37,364 nucleotides of DNA from NCBI GenBank assembly GCA_040357565.1, contig JBDODJ010000110.1; one strand, 5' to 3'. Positions within the stretch are counted from its first letter, which is position 1. Each line of letters begins with the position of its first letter. The notes under the pieces are model-generated. The model ran no database searches, was not told the origin of the DNA, and saw only the letters and a program-made list of their open reading frames with translations. Source of the stretch: Cercozoa sp. M6MM. Lineage: Eukaryota; Endomyxa: Ascetosporea. This document shows, one piece after another, positions 22,114 to 32,775 of the stretch. The position numbers and the translations under genes are program-made.

Positions 22114-25100
22114 CACCGAGGTGGCCCTGTGTGCGCGCAGGGGAGACACTGGCGCGCTACGACTCGGTGCTGCAGGCGGCCTACGCACGGTACAGTCGCG
22201 AGTGCGACACGGTGCCGGTGTCGCGCTGCGCCGTGCACGTGAGCGATCACATGCCGAACAGTGCGGCCACTGACGGTGCGGCCAGTGTCGACACTGACGA
22301 TGACACCAACGGTGACACTGACGGTTCGGCCAGTGTCACTGACGGTTTGATGCGCCACGGTGTCACTGACGGTGTCACTGACGGTGTCACTGACGGTGAT
22401 CTCAATGATCCCGACGGTTTCACCGACGGTGATCGCGACGGTCCACACCGTCAGTACACGAGTAGTGATCAGATCGATCAGTGCGCGCGATCACTGTGGA
22501 CACGTGCCTATCTGGGCGCGACTCTCCTCGTGGTCACCGTGACGGTGCTGCAAATGATCGCACGCAGGAATCACACCGTCCTGATTGCCGCTGCCATCAC
22601 ACTGGTGCACGTGCCTCTCTTGGGCATCCTGCTGTCCGCGCGGATGTGGACATTGGCGCAGCGCGACCTGCGCGCTTTCCTACGGCGCATCCGCGCGGAT
22701 GGTTCTCTCCAGTACAGCACTGATTTGTTGCAGCTCGGCGTGCTCACGCGGTATGTCCCTTTCATTTTTCCTATCCTCCCCCCTCCCCCTATTTGACCCC
22801 TGCTTCACCCTGAATCGCCCTGCAGTGTGTGTTTCGCAAGTCGGCACGGTGTGCTGACCCGTGCGCACATGTCGCCTGCCCACATGTAATCAGCATCCCT
22901 CTGGCAACAACGATGGCTACAAATTGCTTTTTGGGGCAGTCTACTCAACGCCGAGGAGCCCATTCTGGTGGACGCACTTCTGGACGACGACGATTCCACG
23001 CGATCGACTTTCTCGTGTAGCCAGCTTTTGTTTTCTCGTTTGCTTTTCTTCAGTTTGACTGATCGTTTAAACTACTGACTCTTTCTGTCCGATAGTGGAA
23101 AGAACGAAACTAGACGCCCATTTAGCACTACTGAAGCCGCTCTCGCTTGCCACAGTTCTCACAGGCGACTGCACACGCCGGCATGTGTACCCGGTATCGA
23201 TCGTTTTTGGCGTTTCTTGCGTTTTGTGGAGGACTGATGTTTTAGAGTGTCTGCATGTGCGCACTCGGCGAAGACGTCGGGTTCAAACGCGAAATTGTGT
23301 TACGCGACTACACGCCCTTGCGTGGGTGTGTCTGCTGCTTTTTCTAACCTTGCTGCCTCTATCTTCTTGATTGTTGGGCAGCGACGGAACCGTGGTGGTG
23401 CAGAAAAATGGCCCAAGACCAACAAAGCAACTGTTCGCGCGTGGACCGCTGGAAACGATTCTTCCTCGCTGCACACACGCTTGGAGTGACGTTCGATCAG
23501 AGTATGCCTGTCTCGTCTTTGCTTGTGTCAGAAATTGCGAAGAAACTCCCTACATTTCAGTGAGGAAACTGGAACTGCCAAAATCGTCGTTTTTGAAAAA
23601 AGCAAGAAAGCCGCCGTCAAAGAGGTATCTAATGGCATATTTGGGATTCTATTATGTCTAGAAATCTTATAATGTAGGTGGTTCGCGGGTGGCGTGCCGA
23701 TGGCTTTCGCGCCGAAATTTTCGCTTTTTCACCAGTTGCGCCCTCGGACTCGAATCTAGGTGCTTTTCAGGCCTACAGCGTGTTTCGACTTGAATCAGCC
23801 ACCTTTATGCAGAAAAACGAGCTTTGATCTTTTTGGGCGCGATCGCATCGCGTCAGGCGCCTCGACGAGGTTCTTTTTCGTTTTTTTGTTTCAGTTTCCA
23901 GTGTGATTGAAGGCGTTTCATGTGCAGAGGTGCCAGCGTTGGTGGACTACTTTGCTTTGAATGGTGTGAACCTTTTTTCTGTGGCTTGTGCGCTTTAAAA
24001 GTCGTTTGTTCTTGTGAAAATAGGCATCCGAATGACGTTGTTTACAAGTCAAAAAATGCGGCACGTACGTGCTCTTGCCGATGCCATGGTAGGACCGTTT
24101 TTCTCACTGCGAGTCTCAAAAAGTCTCCTGTTTTTGCAGGGCATAGAAACTGACTTCAATTTCTGCATCACGCTGAACGAAGGCGAGCAAGAGGACGCCA
24201 ACATCAGTCGAATGCCACAAGGCGTGGCGCAACTTCGGAGGTACAGTTGCAGTACAGTTGGTAGTGACAGTACGGTTGACAGTGTTGAAACAAGCTAGTT
24301 CTCTGAGAGTACCGTGTGTATTCAGGCACTTGCGCGAAGTAGACAATGTTCCGTTGCTGGCGCCAATTTTCTGCGATGCCGACAAGGATTCCGCTGGCGC
24401 AGTTTTGGACATCTTTCGCAATCGGTAGTTTTTTCTGTTGTTGTCTTTCGCTGCATGGATTGTCTTGTTGTCTACAGAGGCGAAAGTATCTGCTGCGTGG
24501 CATCGTCGCTCCAGGACGGCGTGGTGTCGTTGTTCGATGCGTGTCAAGTCGCCGTGGCAGTGGACCCGTTGGCCGCGTCGCCGTGTCGACAGGAGGCGCC
24601 GCTTGGTGTGTCCGCACCGTGTTTTGAGGTGCTCGTATGGACCCGGTGTGCTGTTGCAGACTACGTGAAACGAAGTTTTGAGTGGACACTTGCCAGTGCG
24701 ATCAATACATTGGTGTGCGTGGTGCGACTGTCGCCAGAGTCGTCGTTGGAAGACTTTGCGCATTTGATGACACTGGCGCGACAGCAAGTACTGCGACTAC
24801 GTCGGCAGACGCGTGTGTTGCTGACAGTGACAACTTCATTGATGTTGACACAGCTCACGTTGCTTTTGTTGGGTACGGCTCCACTGGCCGTGTCGTTGCA
24901 TTCAATTGCACTGCCTGTCTTTGCTTTGCATTGGCTACTGGCTGCTATGCCTTTGGGTATCGTTGCTTTTTGTTGGGCTTTCTCTGTGACCTATGCTCTG
25001 AGCTGATGATGCAGAACGAGACACGAGTTCGCACATGGAGGCTTCGAAAGAGGACGAAGGCGACGCGGCCGTGCAGCGACAGAGTCGCGGTCGCTTCCTG

Positions 25101-25739
25101 CGCACACTGTACCTGTCGGTGTTCGTGTCGGCCTATCTGGTTGCTGTTCATCTGGTACGACAAAGCACGTGTTATATTGTGATGGGCTTGGATTCGAGAG
25201 TGTATCGTTACACAGACCTGGCTGCACTGGGTGCAAGATGACTTTGAGTGGATCGGCTCCTACTGGAAGAACACGCAGGATCCAACCTGGTCGAGGCATC
25301 ACTCTGTCGTCATGGTCAATACGGTACCCTTGTTCTGCTTGTGAGTGTTTTTAATCATGAATCGGGCTTTCGTTGTGTTAGATCTCGATTTGGCTGGCCA
25401 TTATCGCCGTCACTTTCGTGCCTTCGTGGGCTTTCCTTCTCGCTCTTGGCAAAGGCACGGTGCTAGTCGCGCTGGGAGCCATCTTGAGTGCTCAGCTGGC
25501 GTCGTCGGCCTCCTTGTCGCCGGCACTCGTGCCTGCATTGGTCGTGCTGCTGACTCCCTTCCTGTTGGCCTTGGTACTCCCCACTTGTGTGCAGTGTTTT
25601 CACCTGCTGTTACAATCCTTCTTGTGTTCTGCAGTTGTGTCGCTACGTGTGGCGTGTCGAGCAACGGCACGAAACTCGCCGGTTGCGCAAGTTGCGTCTC
25701 ATGTTTGACACCAAACTCGGCATGCACAGTCCACGCTGA
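21112..25739 (+). CDS. TMEM94: TMEM94 homologue, P-type-ATPase-like multipass membrane protein
   Basis: TMEM94 is an ER membrane protein of degenerate P-type ATPase architecture, reported to act in magnesium handling. Matches along the gene: LVPGDHF (human LVEGDII), VVALEAPA (VLETPV), CFASRHGVL (CCVDKQGIL), DAHLALLKPLSLATVL (QLHLTSLKPLGLNVLL), GIETDFNFCITLNEGE (GLETGWNCHISLTPNGD), LREVDNVPLLAPIFCD (LQNIDNVPLLVPLFTD), VAVAVDPL (ISIALDPL), and a terminus FDTKLGMHSPR (FETKLGMNSPF) before TGA at 25737. Predicted TMs include VSAVPALCLAGVVLAVLELL, AALLLLVAAWWL, GATLLVVTVTVLQM, HTVLIAAAITLVHVPLLGIL, and several near the C-terminus. The Asp of the phosphorylation motif is replaced by Ser. The N-terminal cytosolic part carries expanded acidic D/G/T/V repeats. 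About 15 short introns are removed; one is (TG)n. The exons at 22900-24050 are the least certain. Confidence 0.9.
21541..21606 (+). repeat. In-frame GATCA/CGGTGATCA repeat encoding D-x-D-G loops
   Basis: A short tandem array of 12-mers (CGGTGATCAAGA type) inside TMEM94 exon 1. It encodes DHDGDQDGDQDGDHDG, which looks like EF-hand/dockerin-type calcium loops. Ordinary TMEM94 proteins have no such insert. Confidence 0.8.
21757..21820 (+). repeat. In-frame GGTGTCACTGAC repeat (GVTD units), first array
   Basis: Three 12-mer copies of GGTGTCACTGAC, followed by degenerate ones, encoding HGVTDGVTDGVTDSDDTDSD. The same unit expands again at 22261-22445 in the next coding exon. Confidence 0.85.
22031..22112 (+). 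repeat. (TG)41 microsatellite forming a TMEM94 intron
   Basis: 82 bp of uninterrupted TG sits between the exon ending RHCRTAAP and the exon starting WETLARYDSVLQ. Only about 30 bp after it, up to CGCGCAG at 22140, is not TG. The repeat therefore provides both the donor (any GTGTGT) and most of the intron body, so the exact donor position is ambiguous. Confidence 0.9.
22255..22445 (+). repeat. Second D/G/T/V-coding repeat array in TMEM94
   Basis: Irregular 12-18-mers based on GACGGTGTCACT and GACGGTGATC encode TDGAASVDTDDDTNGD, then GVTDGVTDGVTDGDLND and DGFTDGDRDG. It shares the unit of the 21757 array but lies in a separate exon. It probably expanded by slippage. Confidence 0.85.
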
Positions 25740-26065
25740 CTCACACTGATGATATCAATTGACTCTCGGCCGGATAGTGTTTGTTTGGCGGTTTTTGAAA
25801 GTTGTCGGTGGTTTCTTGTCGGTGGTTTCTTGTAACTCGAAACATCAGATCTGATCGCTCAGTGCTGACCATTATCTGAACAGATCAATAAAGTCACGTG
25901 ATCTGCCCATCGCCCGAGAAGTCCCAAACGGCTGAGCGTTTGACTACTCCTGTTGCACTGGAAACAATAACCTGCCGCGAGTCCGTGTGTGCACAAGCAA
26001 CAGCGAAAGGGTTTGCGTACCCTGGTCAGCTCGGGGGCAGAGCGTGCAGGCTTTCGTGCTCGGCA
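25740..26065 (+). promoter_or_regulatory. Intergenic region with a perfect 14-bp direct repeat
   Basis: 326 bp between TMEM94 and the RGS gene, both on the plus strand. It contains two adjacent copies of TGTCGGTGGTTTCT (25803-25816, 25817-25830). It should hold the TMEM94 3' end and the RGS gene promoter. No ORF of note is seen. Confidence 0.5.
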
Positions 26066-28492
26066 ATGTCGCAATCTGTCGAATTGACCGTGGACACCAG
26101 CCACGTGCAAGCAGGAGTAGCTAACATCAATGCCAAGCGAGACAAGTCCAAGCCTGACTCAGTGCAGCTTGATGTGGCTGATTGGAAGTTCAGTCTCGCG
26201 TGCAAGCAGCAGAGGGTACAATTTTTCGCTTTTGGTCAGTTTCGATCACTTGCGGATCAGGGTGCTATATTGTGATTGTGCGTTTCTCAAAAGTCATTCG
26301 TGTTTGTCTTGTGGTTTGCTTTCGTGCAACAACAGGTTCTGGTGGGTGCGATATGGCTCGCTGCGCTGGTGCCCGTGATCGGGAGTCTGGTCCTGGGCGT
26401 GCAGGTGCGGAATCTGCTGCACAAGCAAATGCCGGCAGCGATGGAGGCTTCTTTTGATTTTGTGGCGCTGGGACTTTCGCGCGCGCAGCAAATTGGCGTG
26501 GCCTTCACGACGATCTTCCAGCCCGCGTTGCTGAGCGACCTGAGTGCGCGCTACGGCTTTGATGCTTTCGCCGAGGCCAGCACTGTGGTCGAAGGTGAGC
26601 GCTTCTGGGCTGAGCTGCGCGCTGTCACGGAAGACTACGCCACGCGCCTTGTACGAAACGACCTGGCGCCCAAAACTGCCTCTGAGTTCGCGAACACCTA
26701 CATTCCCTTCATGCAGCGTCAGATGCCGTGGGAAAGCGTTTGTTTTTTTTTTTTTTTTTGTTTTTGTCTATTGGTAGATTAGATAAATAAGTTGGGCACA
26801 TTTTGTATAATTTTTGAGCAGCAAGGCATGGAAAAAGCTCGCACGGCGACGAATGAGACGGAACTGCTGCAGGCACAGGAATTCATGTCATTTCGGATGC
26901 CTGAAAAGAACAACGAAACGTACTTTAACATCCCGGTCCTGACGTCCTCGCTGGTGAAGGTGCAGGTGGCTAATGCTGCTGATCTCGCCGATCTAAAGCA
27001 GGATGGGCGTCACACACGCGAGAAGGCCGTCCGGTGGGCCATTGCCGGCGTTTCTGTCGTAAGCGTTTCTCTGTGTTCTGTTTTTCCATGTATAAGACTT
27101 TTGGTTATTTGGCAGCTCTGCCTGGCACTGGTGATGGCCGCGCTGACGACAGCGAAAGTTCACAGCGCGGAGGAAAAGCTAAAGCAGGCGATTCGTGCGA
27201 GTCGACGACGATTACGACGGCGCATGGATCTGGATGAGATTCGACTGGTGGTGACATCGCCCTCGGCCGAGTCCAACGTGATTTTTGGAAATGATGATGA
27301 CAACGAGGACGAAGGGAGACTTGAGTCGGAGTCGCCGAGAAGTGACGCCGGCAGCAGCGACGCTGGCGACGATCGGCGCAGCTACATGGGCGAGTCCGTG
27401 CTGAGTGGCAGCACGCGACTCTCGCACCACACGGGTGGCACGGGCACCTCGGGCAGTCGCGCCACGTCGACGAGCCCCAGCAGCACGGACTGGCGGCGGC
27501 GTGCGCAACGCACACTCAAGCAGAAGGACCGCATCGTGTCTCTGTCCTTCCTGCTGTGCTGGACGCTTCTGATGCTGTCCACGGTACCTACCCTTTGCTC
27601 ATTATGTACCTGTTTTATTTGTTTCTTTGTTTATTGTATCAGAGTCTGTTTTTAAATACATTTATTGACTTGTGTCGATATGCTTAAATTATACTGCCTC
27701 GTATTTTGATATAACATCCTTGCATGCTCCGCATTCGGCACAGGTACTGTTCTGGGTGCAAGCCGAGCAGGCCGAGGACGACGTGAAGGACATCGCCGAC
27801 GTGCAGGTGCCACTAGCTACCAAGTCCTACAAGGTCGTGTCTGACTTTGAATCCGCCTGGTCGGCCGTCATGTTGGCTGGTAGTCACACCTTCCAAAGCA
27901 GGGAGGTCAAAGGGAAGGGAAGGGTAAAGACAACCGGTGTGTGCAGTGACGGCTGAGAGCGACTCGATTCGCGAACTCTACTCGAACATGACGTTCGTGA
28001 CACTGGGCCAGTTTCAGACTTCGTGGCAGCAGATCGAGGCGCTATCACAGCCGCCGCCCGAGGCCGTGGCGAGTGCCGAAACGTACATGCAGACACTGGG
28101 CTTGATTGCGCAGAAGACCTTCCGCGGCGGCAACAACGCCACAGTGGCCGAGGCGCGTGTGCTGTTCAACAGCACGCTGCAGGAGTCGATGCAGCAGCTG
28201 CTGGAGTACGCCGTGCCGCTGCGCGACACGATCGTGCGCGACGTTGACGAGGTGACGGACTCGGTGCAGCGGCGCATCAACACGGCACTCGGCATTGCCG
28301 TGGCCGCCCTCATCATTGGCGTGCTGGTGGCCGTCTTCCTCGTGTCTGCTGAGAACAAGCGAGCCGACGCGCTGCAGCTGCACTGGAACGCGCGCACCTG
28401 GTCGCTCGAGCGCGTCATTGACCACGCTGAGCTGTGCCCGATGCTGCTCAAGCAGGCGCAGGAACTCTACTGTATCTCACTTCTACACACAT

Positions 28493-28524
<32 letters not shown>

Positions 28525-29042
28525 CCGGTGCAGGCGGCGAGAACGTGGACTTCCTGTCGGCCTACCGCATGGCGGCGCGCAACGGCCTGACGTCGCAGCA
28601 TCTGGCGGAGCTATACCACCGGTTTCTGCACAGCAAGGCGCCCGACATGCTCAACATCAGCCACGAGCTGCGCAGTAAGGTGGCCGACCTGTTCGAGCAG
28701 ACTTCGCAGGATGAGGTGCTCAGCGGCGTCGATGCCGAGGAACGTGCCGCGCGCGAGCGGCAGGCTATGATCCTCGCCGAGAAGGACCCGGTGCTGCGAA
28801 CGCGACGACTGCGCGCGCTCGCCACGGTGCACGAGGAGGTCAGTCGACTCGTCTCAACTAACCTGCTGCAGACGTTGTTGCAGTCCACTGGTGCCACTTT
28901 CTTCCTTTGTTTTTCCTTTGTTCTGTCTTATTGTTCATTTGGGTGTTGTGACGCAGAGTTCGTGAACTGGCAGCGTGAGCATCGCGCGCACGCCGAGTTG
29001 GAACTCAAACTGCTGCAAAAGCGCGCCGGCCTGCGCGTGTAA
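26066..29042 (+). CDS. Four-TM, dual-ectodomain protein with C-terminal RGS domain
   Basis: Predicted receptor-like regulator of G-protein signalling, about 790 residues in eight exons, starting at ATG 26066 (MSQSVELTVDTSHVQ). TM1 is VLVGAIWLAALVPVIGSLVLG (about 51-73). A roughly 185-residue helical ectodomain follows, with sequons NET and NNET. TM2 is WAIAGVSVV/LCLALVMAAL. Next comes a 130-residue cytosolic loop, basic then acidic/Ser-rich (FGNDDDNEDEGRLE). TM3 is VSLSFLLCWTLLMLSTVLFW. A second 160-residue helical ectodomain has sequons NMT, NAT and NST. TM4 is ALGIAVAALIIGVLVAVFLVS. The last 180 residues read as an RGS domain: ERVIDHAELCPMLLKQAQE, ENVDFLSAYRMAARN, AELYHRFLHSKAPDMLNIS, and VHEEVSRLVSTNLLQ...EFVNW, the family pattern EN..F..A...F....I...A...N.......V....L.....F..W. 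RGS domains accelerate GTP hydrolysis by G-alpha. Ectodomains between TM pairs recall bacterial four-helix chemoreceptor sensors (inference). I know no named protein with this order. Confidence 0.8.
28492..28521. repeat. (TA)n microsatellite in an RGS-gene intron
   Basis: About 15 TA units make up half of a 61-nt intron between exons ending KQAQELY and starting GENVDFLSAY. It is the third gene in the window with a dinucleotide-repeat intron. Confidence 0.9.
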
Positions 29043-29673
29043 AGACAATGATAAAGCTACACCTCCGTCCTGTCAACACTCGTCACGTCACACCAACACC
29101 TCCGCTCTTAGCTTCCCCGAGCTTAGTTAGTTAGTTCAGTCTTCTAAGAACGTTGAAGCTTGGCGACACGCAAACGTGCGTCATTGGGGCGCGAGGTCGT
29201 TCACTACACGTCCACGCAGATTCCCTTGGCGTCAACGTTCGCCCTGCAGCAGTCTCGTCTCAGTCCTGGTTGGCGTCCAGCGGCCCTCCGCGTCAAAGTC
29301 TTGGGCGTCACACAGTGGCAGACTGACGTCGACAGCGACGATCGATACGTCATGGTTGCTACAGGATCGCGGAGACGACGACGACGGCACACGGCTCGAC
29401 GTCGTCTGGGAGTCGGCGTTCAAGCGCCGACGTAGCACACCTTTAGCCGGGCGGCGACGGCGGCGGACGACTCTTGCGTCCAGCGGAGTGAGTCACATCG
29501 TGCCCACTTCCCCGAGCTTAGTTGGTTGGTCACGCTACCTTGTCATCGCATCCAATAGGAACCTAACGTGAGTACTAGTGTTGCGTTGGCCGCGTCGGAT
29601 CCACCGATCGGACAGATGGTCCGTCAGTGCGAGTGTGAATGTAACTTAGTCATTAGCACAAGTATCAAGGAAA
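29043..29673. other. Convergent intergenic region with a duplicated 17-mer; possible small gene
   Basis: 631 bp between the stops of the RGS gene (+) and the pseudophosphatase gene (-). CTTCCCCGAGCTTAGTT occurs at 29112-29128 and again at 29507-29523. Between the copies the plus strand has codon-like sequence, REVVHYTSTQIPLASTFALQ then ALRVKVLGVTQWQTDVDSDD, then in the next frame GDDDDGTRLDVVWESAF. This could be a short OB-fold-like gene with one intron or a broken gene, but no start, stop and splice set that I tried was convincing. Confidence 0.35.
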
Positions 29674-31909
29674 TCAAAGTCTCCCACGACCAGATAATCC
29701 GAACTTGGGACGGCGAGGGCGCCGAAAGGAAGGTTCCGACCTGTCTCGGTCGGGACGCGAGTCACTCAAGTCGTGAGTGCCCAACGAGATGTAACTCATC
29801 TTAACATTTGGCCTTGGCCCTGAAGAGGACCTCCGATTTGGCGGTGTGCGCAATCGCAACCGATCGCTGCTGGAAGCTGATGAGGAGGAGCGGTTGACGT
29901 TGCGAAGAAAGAGACTTTGTGGGCCGGATGACGAGAGTTTTGACGGGCGTGGAGCAGCGAAACTCGAGGTCGTTTTGCTGCGCTCGCGTCGAGAGGAAGC
30001 AGATTGCGGTCGTTTCGGTCGATGCACTACCACGCCAACGCTGCCAACGCTTGTGCTGGTGTCCATGGTATCGTAGGAGTGTCGGCGACGAAAGCTGCTG
30101 CGTCGCTTGACTGCAGATTTCAGCTTCTCCTGTGTCGGCGTGGTCGAGGTCGACGTGGAAGCCGCCTCCTCGGCTTTCACAGTGTCGAGGTCCCTTTCGA
30201 GCTCTTCATGAGAAACGCTGGAGGAAGAAGACGTGCTTTGCTGGCTCTCTTGATTTTTACTCCTCTCGCCGACTCTGCATCGGTACCACTTGCAGTGCTT
30301 GACTTTAAGGATTGACCCTGTAGACCCTGCGGAAGGATACGCACATAGTATCCGGAATTATTTGAATAGAAAGAGATGCACGATACTTGAAGACGTAAGG
30401 ATGGGCGGAACGCTTTGATGCTCAAGGTCGTTAGGAGCAAACTGCACGCTGGTGTTAAAGGTCACTCTGCGTCCGTTGGACCGAGCTTCAAGATCTCCAA
30501 AAAAGTCGTCACTTTTACTTCTCACTTCGTCTGCTTCCCCATTGGGAATAAGAATCTGTACAGCATCCCCAGGGTGCAGTATAAATATATCTCTCCATCA
30601 AAACGATGAAAATATCAATCAATACCGTATGCTCATTGAGGAAGGTGTTTCGCGCTGTCAGTTCTTCGACGTCGTTACTCCGACTGCGAGTCAGCCATCG
30701 AGACTCCGTGTCGAGGTGATCGCTTTCGAGCAAAAAAAAAACAAGCAGTGCCACGAAACAACAGCACATTTGGGCATGTGTCGTCAGGGGAAACTAAATT
30801 ACCTCTCTCGTACCTTTGGACCAAGCAAGCGGGACAACTTCACCAATTGGGCGACAAGATAGGTTTTTGGACGGATCGTTGGCCTCCTGAAACTAATGTA
30901 CCTACAGAGAAGAGCTTGTAAACCAAAGTTTAGGACTGGAGTTAATGTATACTGTACATGGAATCAAAACAAACACACTCGAGAGCCTTTCGTGGTGACC
31001 AGCCAAACTTTAACATGAGGTAAACGGCCACCTACATCGGAGAAAAATTCCTTTGCAGTCAGCTTTGGGGTAGTTGATACAACAGAACGTGTTAAGTTAC
31101 CGCACAGCATGAACGAGACTCCCCATCGACGCCGTGAACGAGGACCGACGATCCGCTGCTCGCAGCGTTTTGAATAAAACTGCGCATGTGGGGTTTAAGT
31201 TAAACGTAATCTACATGCACACAAGAAACTTAAAGTAGAAGCGCAATGTACCGGTATATCTTGCGAGCGACACGTCCTTTTTCGTCGAATACCGTGCCAC
31301 CAGTGGACGAATCTGGCCACCGGAAAGTGAGGTAGTGAACACCGAGTCGCGAGAAGAGATTCGGGACGATCTACGTAGATATTACAGGCAATAAAACCTC
31401 TAGCAAAGACAAGGCAAACAGAGTACATGTCCGCAGCAGTTTATGACGTAACTGCACTGCACAGACGTTAAGAAATCAAGGTCTTGCGCTGCATCACGAT
31501 TCCCCAGAAACAAGCCGTCCAGAATCCGGTTGGCGTTGAGAAACTGCTGGCTTGATGGTAATGTTGGCAATGCAAACTGCAATGCACGACAACAAACACC
31601 AAGATGGCAGAGAACAGTAAATGCTGAAATAGAGCTACCTGGCCATCTTTCTCCAGCAAGAAACTGCCACGAAGATAAGAGTCGAACTCTTGAGTCGCAG
31701 TATTTGACGGCCGCAAGCTGGAGGTTGAAGGACGCTTCGCACGCGGTGCTGGGCTTAAAGAAGAAGTGGGACGGGCTACAAAAGAGACAACTTAGTGATT
31801 GTATTGCCGGTACGGCATTCAGGACAAAACCTGCAAGACTTAAAGCAATCTCACTCCTGGCCGAAGACGGCCGGCGCAAGCTACTTCGCCGTGGTAGAGC
31901 GAAATGCAT
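29674..31909 (-). CDS. STYX-like pseudophosphatase (dual-specificity phosphatase fold, Cys to Gly)
   Basis: Dual-specificity phosphatase fold with a dead active site. The start is ATG 31907-31909 (MHFALPRRSSLRRPSSARSE), followed by a Ser/Pro-rich leader. The DSP domain: ANRILDGLFLGNRDAAQDLD, SYVINCCGH, VHYLTFRWPDSS, VARKIYRFIQNAASSGSSVL, then the signature loop VLVHGVDGESRS, AVYLMLKFGWSPRKALECV, and SFRRPTIRPKTYLVAQL (animal KSRRP.I.PN..F..QL). The canonical loop is HCxxGxSRS; here the codon is GGC (Gly), so no thiol nucleophile exists. Human STYX has the same Cys-to-Gly change and binds phosphoproteins without hydrolysing them. The general-acid Asp region is retained (WPDSS). A C-terminal extension of about 290 residues is polar (NGEADEVRSKSDDFFGD, KRRSSFRRRHSYDTMDTSTS, RGRL end), with many RxxS sites that kinases could modify. 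About nine introns are removed. Confidence 0.85.
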
Positions 31910-32489
31910 GTAGCGTGCCACGTTTTGGCCGCCCTTAGTTCAAGCCAGCAAGGTATAGGCCTCGAGTCAAAAAGAAAGAAACCCTTCAGGTTGAAGCGAA
32001 GAACGAGAAACGCTCGCGTCAGCCGGCGCAAAGTGAGACAGTTTGATTACTCTAGTTTAAACGAGACTACAGTACTCAGTGCGTATTGGGCAGACGTACG
32101 TCCGCACACGACTGACGTGAAAAATTACTGTACGTCGCAGTGCAAGGTCGTGCGGTGTCCGATTCAGCAGGAAGAGTGCATCGACTGTGTGTGTGTGTGC
32201 AGTTGGAGGGGGTCTTAGTGTAGGAAGGGGTAGAAGAAGGGGTAGTAGGGTAGCGTAGGAAAGGGTCGTAGGGTAGGGTACAGTCGTGCAGCAGACTGGC
32301 AGAAACTTAGTGCACATGCGGCACCGTGATGCACTCGCGGTGCAGGTAGCTCGCCATTCGGCGCCATGTCTCTTCTATAGATGTGCGCTCACGTCGACGT
32401 CCCGTCCATGGATAGCAGGACCTTTCGCGGCACTACATCGTTCAATGTAGTGTTTGCTGATGCAGACGGGTGTAACTATCCATACTGTA

Positions 32490-32775
32490 CACTAAAGCGG
32501 AGTTCAGTTAGCCTGTCGTTTCTTTCTTTTTTTGTCCTATAACTGTAAATTTTACAGTTCTACGGTTAATGGCGGATCTGTGTCCTGCAGAAATGGGCTA
32601 AAACTATTCGATATGCACTAACAATAGTTTAAGACACTCTCCGAACACAGTTTAAAGTGGCATCGTGGACGGAAAGAGATTCGCCTGTCTAACCACTGAA
32701 CACAGTTTACAACAGGTACACGTAGCTATCTATAAAGTAGAGTTCAGTTCGCCTGCCGCTTCTTTTCTTGGTGAC
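32490..32775. repeat. Diverged direct duplication, about 240 bp apart
   Basis: GAGTTCAGTTAGCCTGTCGT with following TTTCTTTCTT (from 32500) resembles GAGTTCAGTTCGCCTGCCGC with TTCTTTTCTT (from 32742). Just before each lie AAAG and a TATC/TATCC context, and GAACACAGTTTA precedes the second copy and occurs again at 32644. This suggests an old tandem duplication, or two diverged copies of a small element. Confidence 0.6.

Noticed and set aside
21881-22448. Minus-strand frame with a HTHTHT run opposite TMEM94
   Set aside because: Antisense translation of the TG repeat and acidic repeats; the plus strand carries family-matching exons.
23700-23780. GACTCGAATCTAGG, tRNA T-arm-like
   Set aside because: No matching acceptor or anticodon arms; the stretch lies inside the TMEM94 gene.
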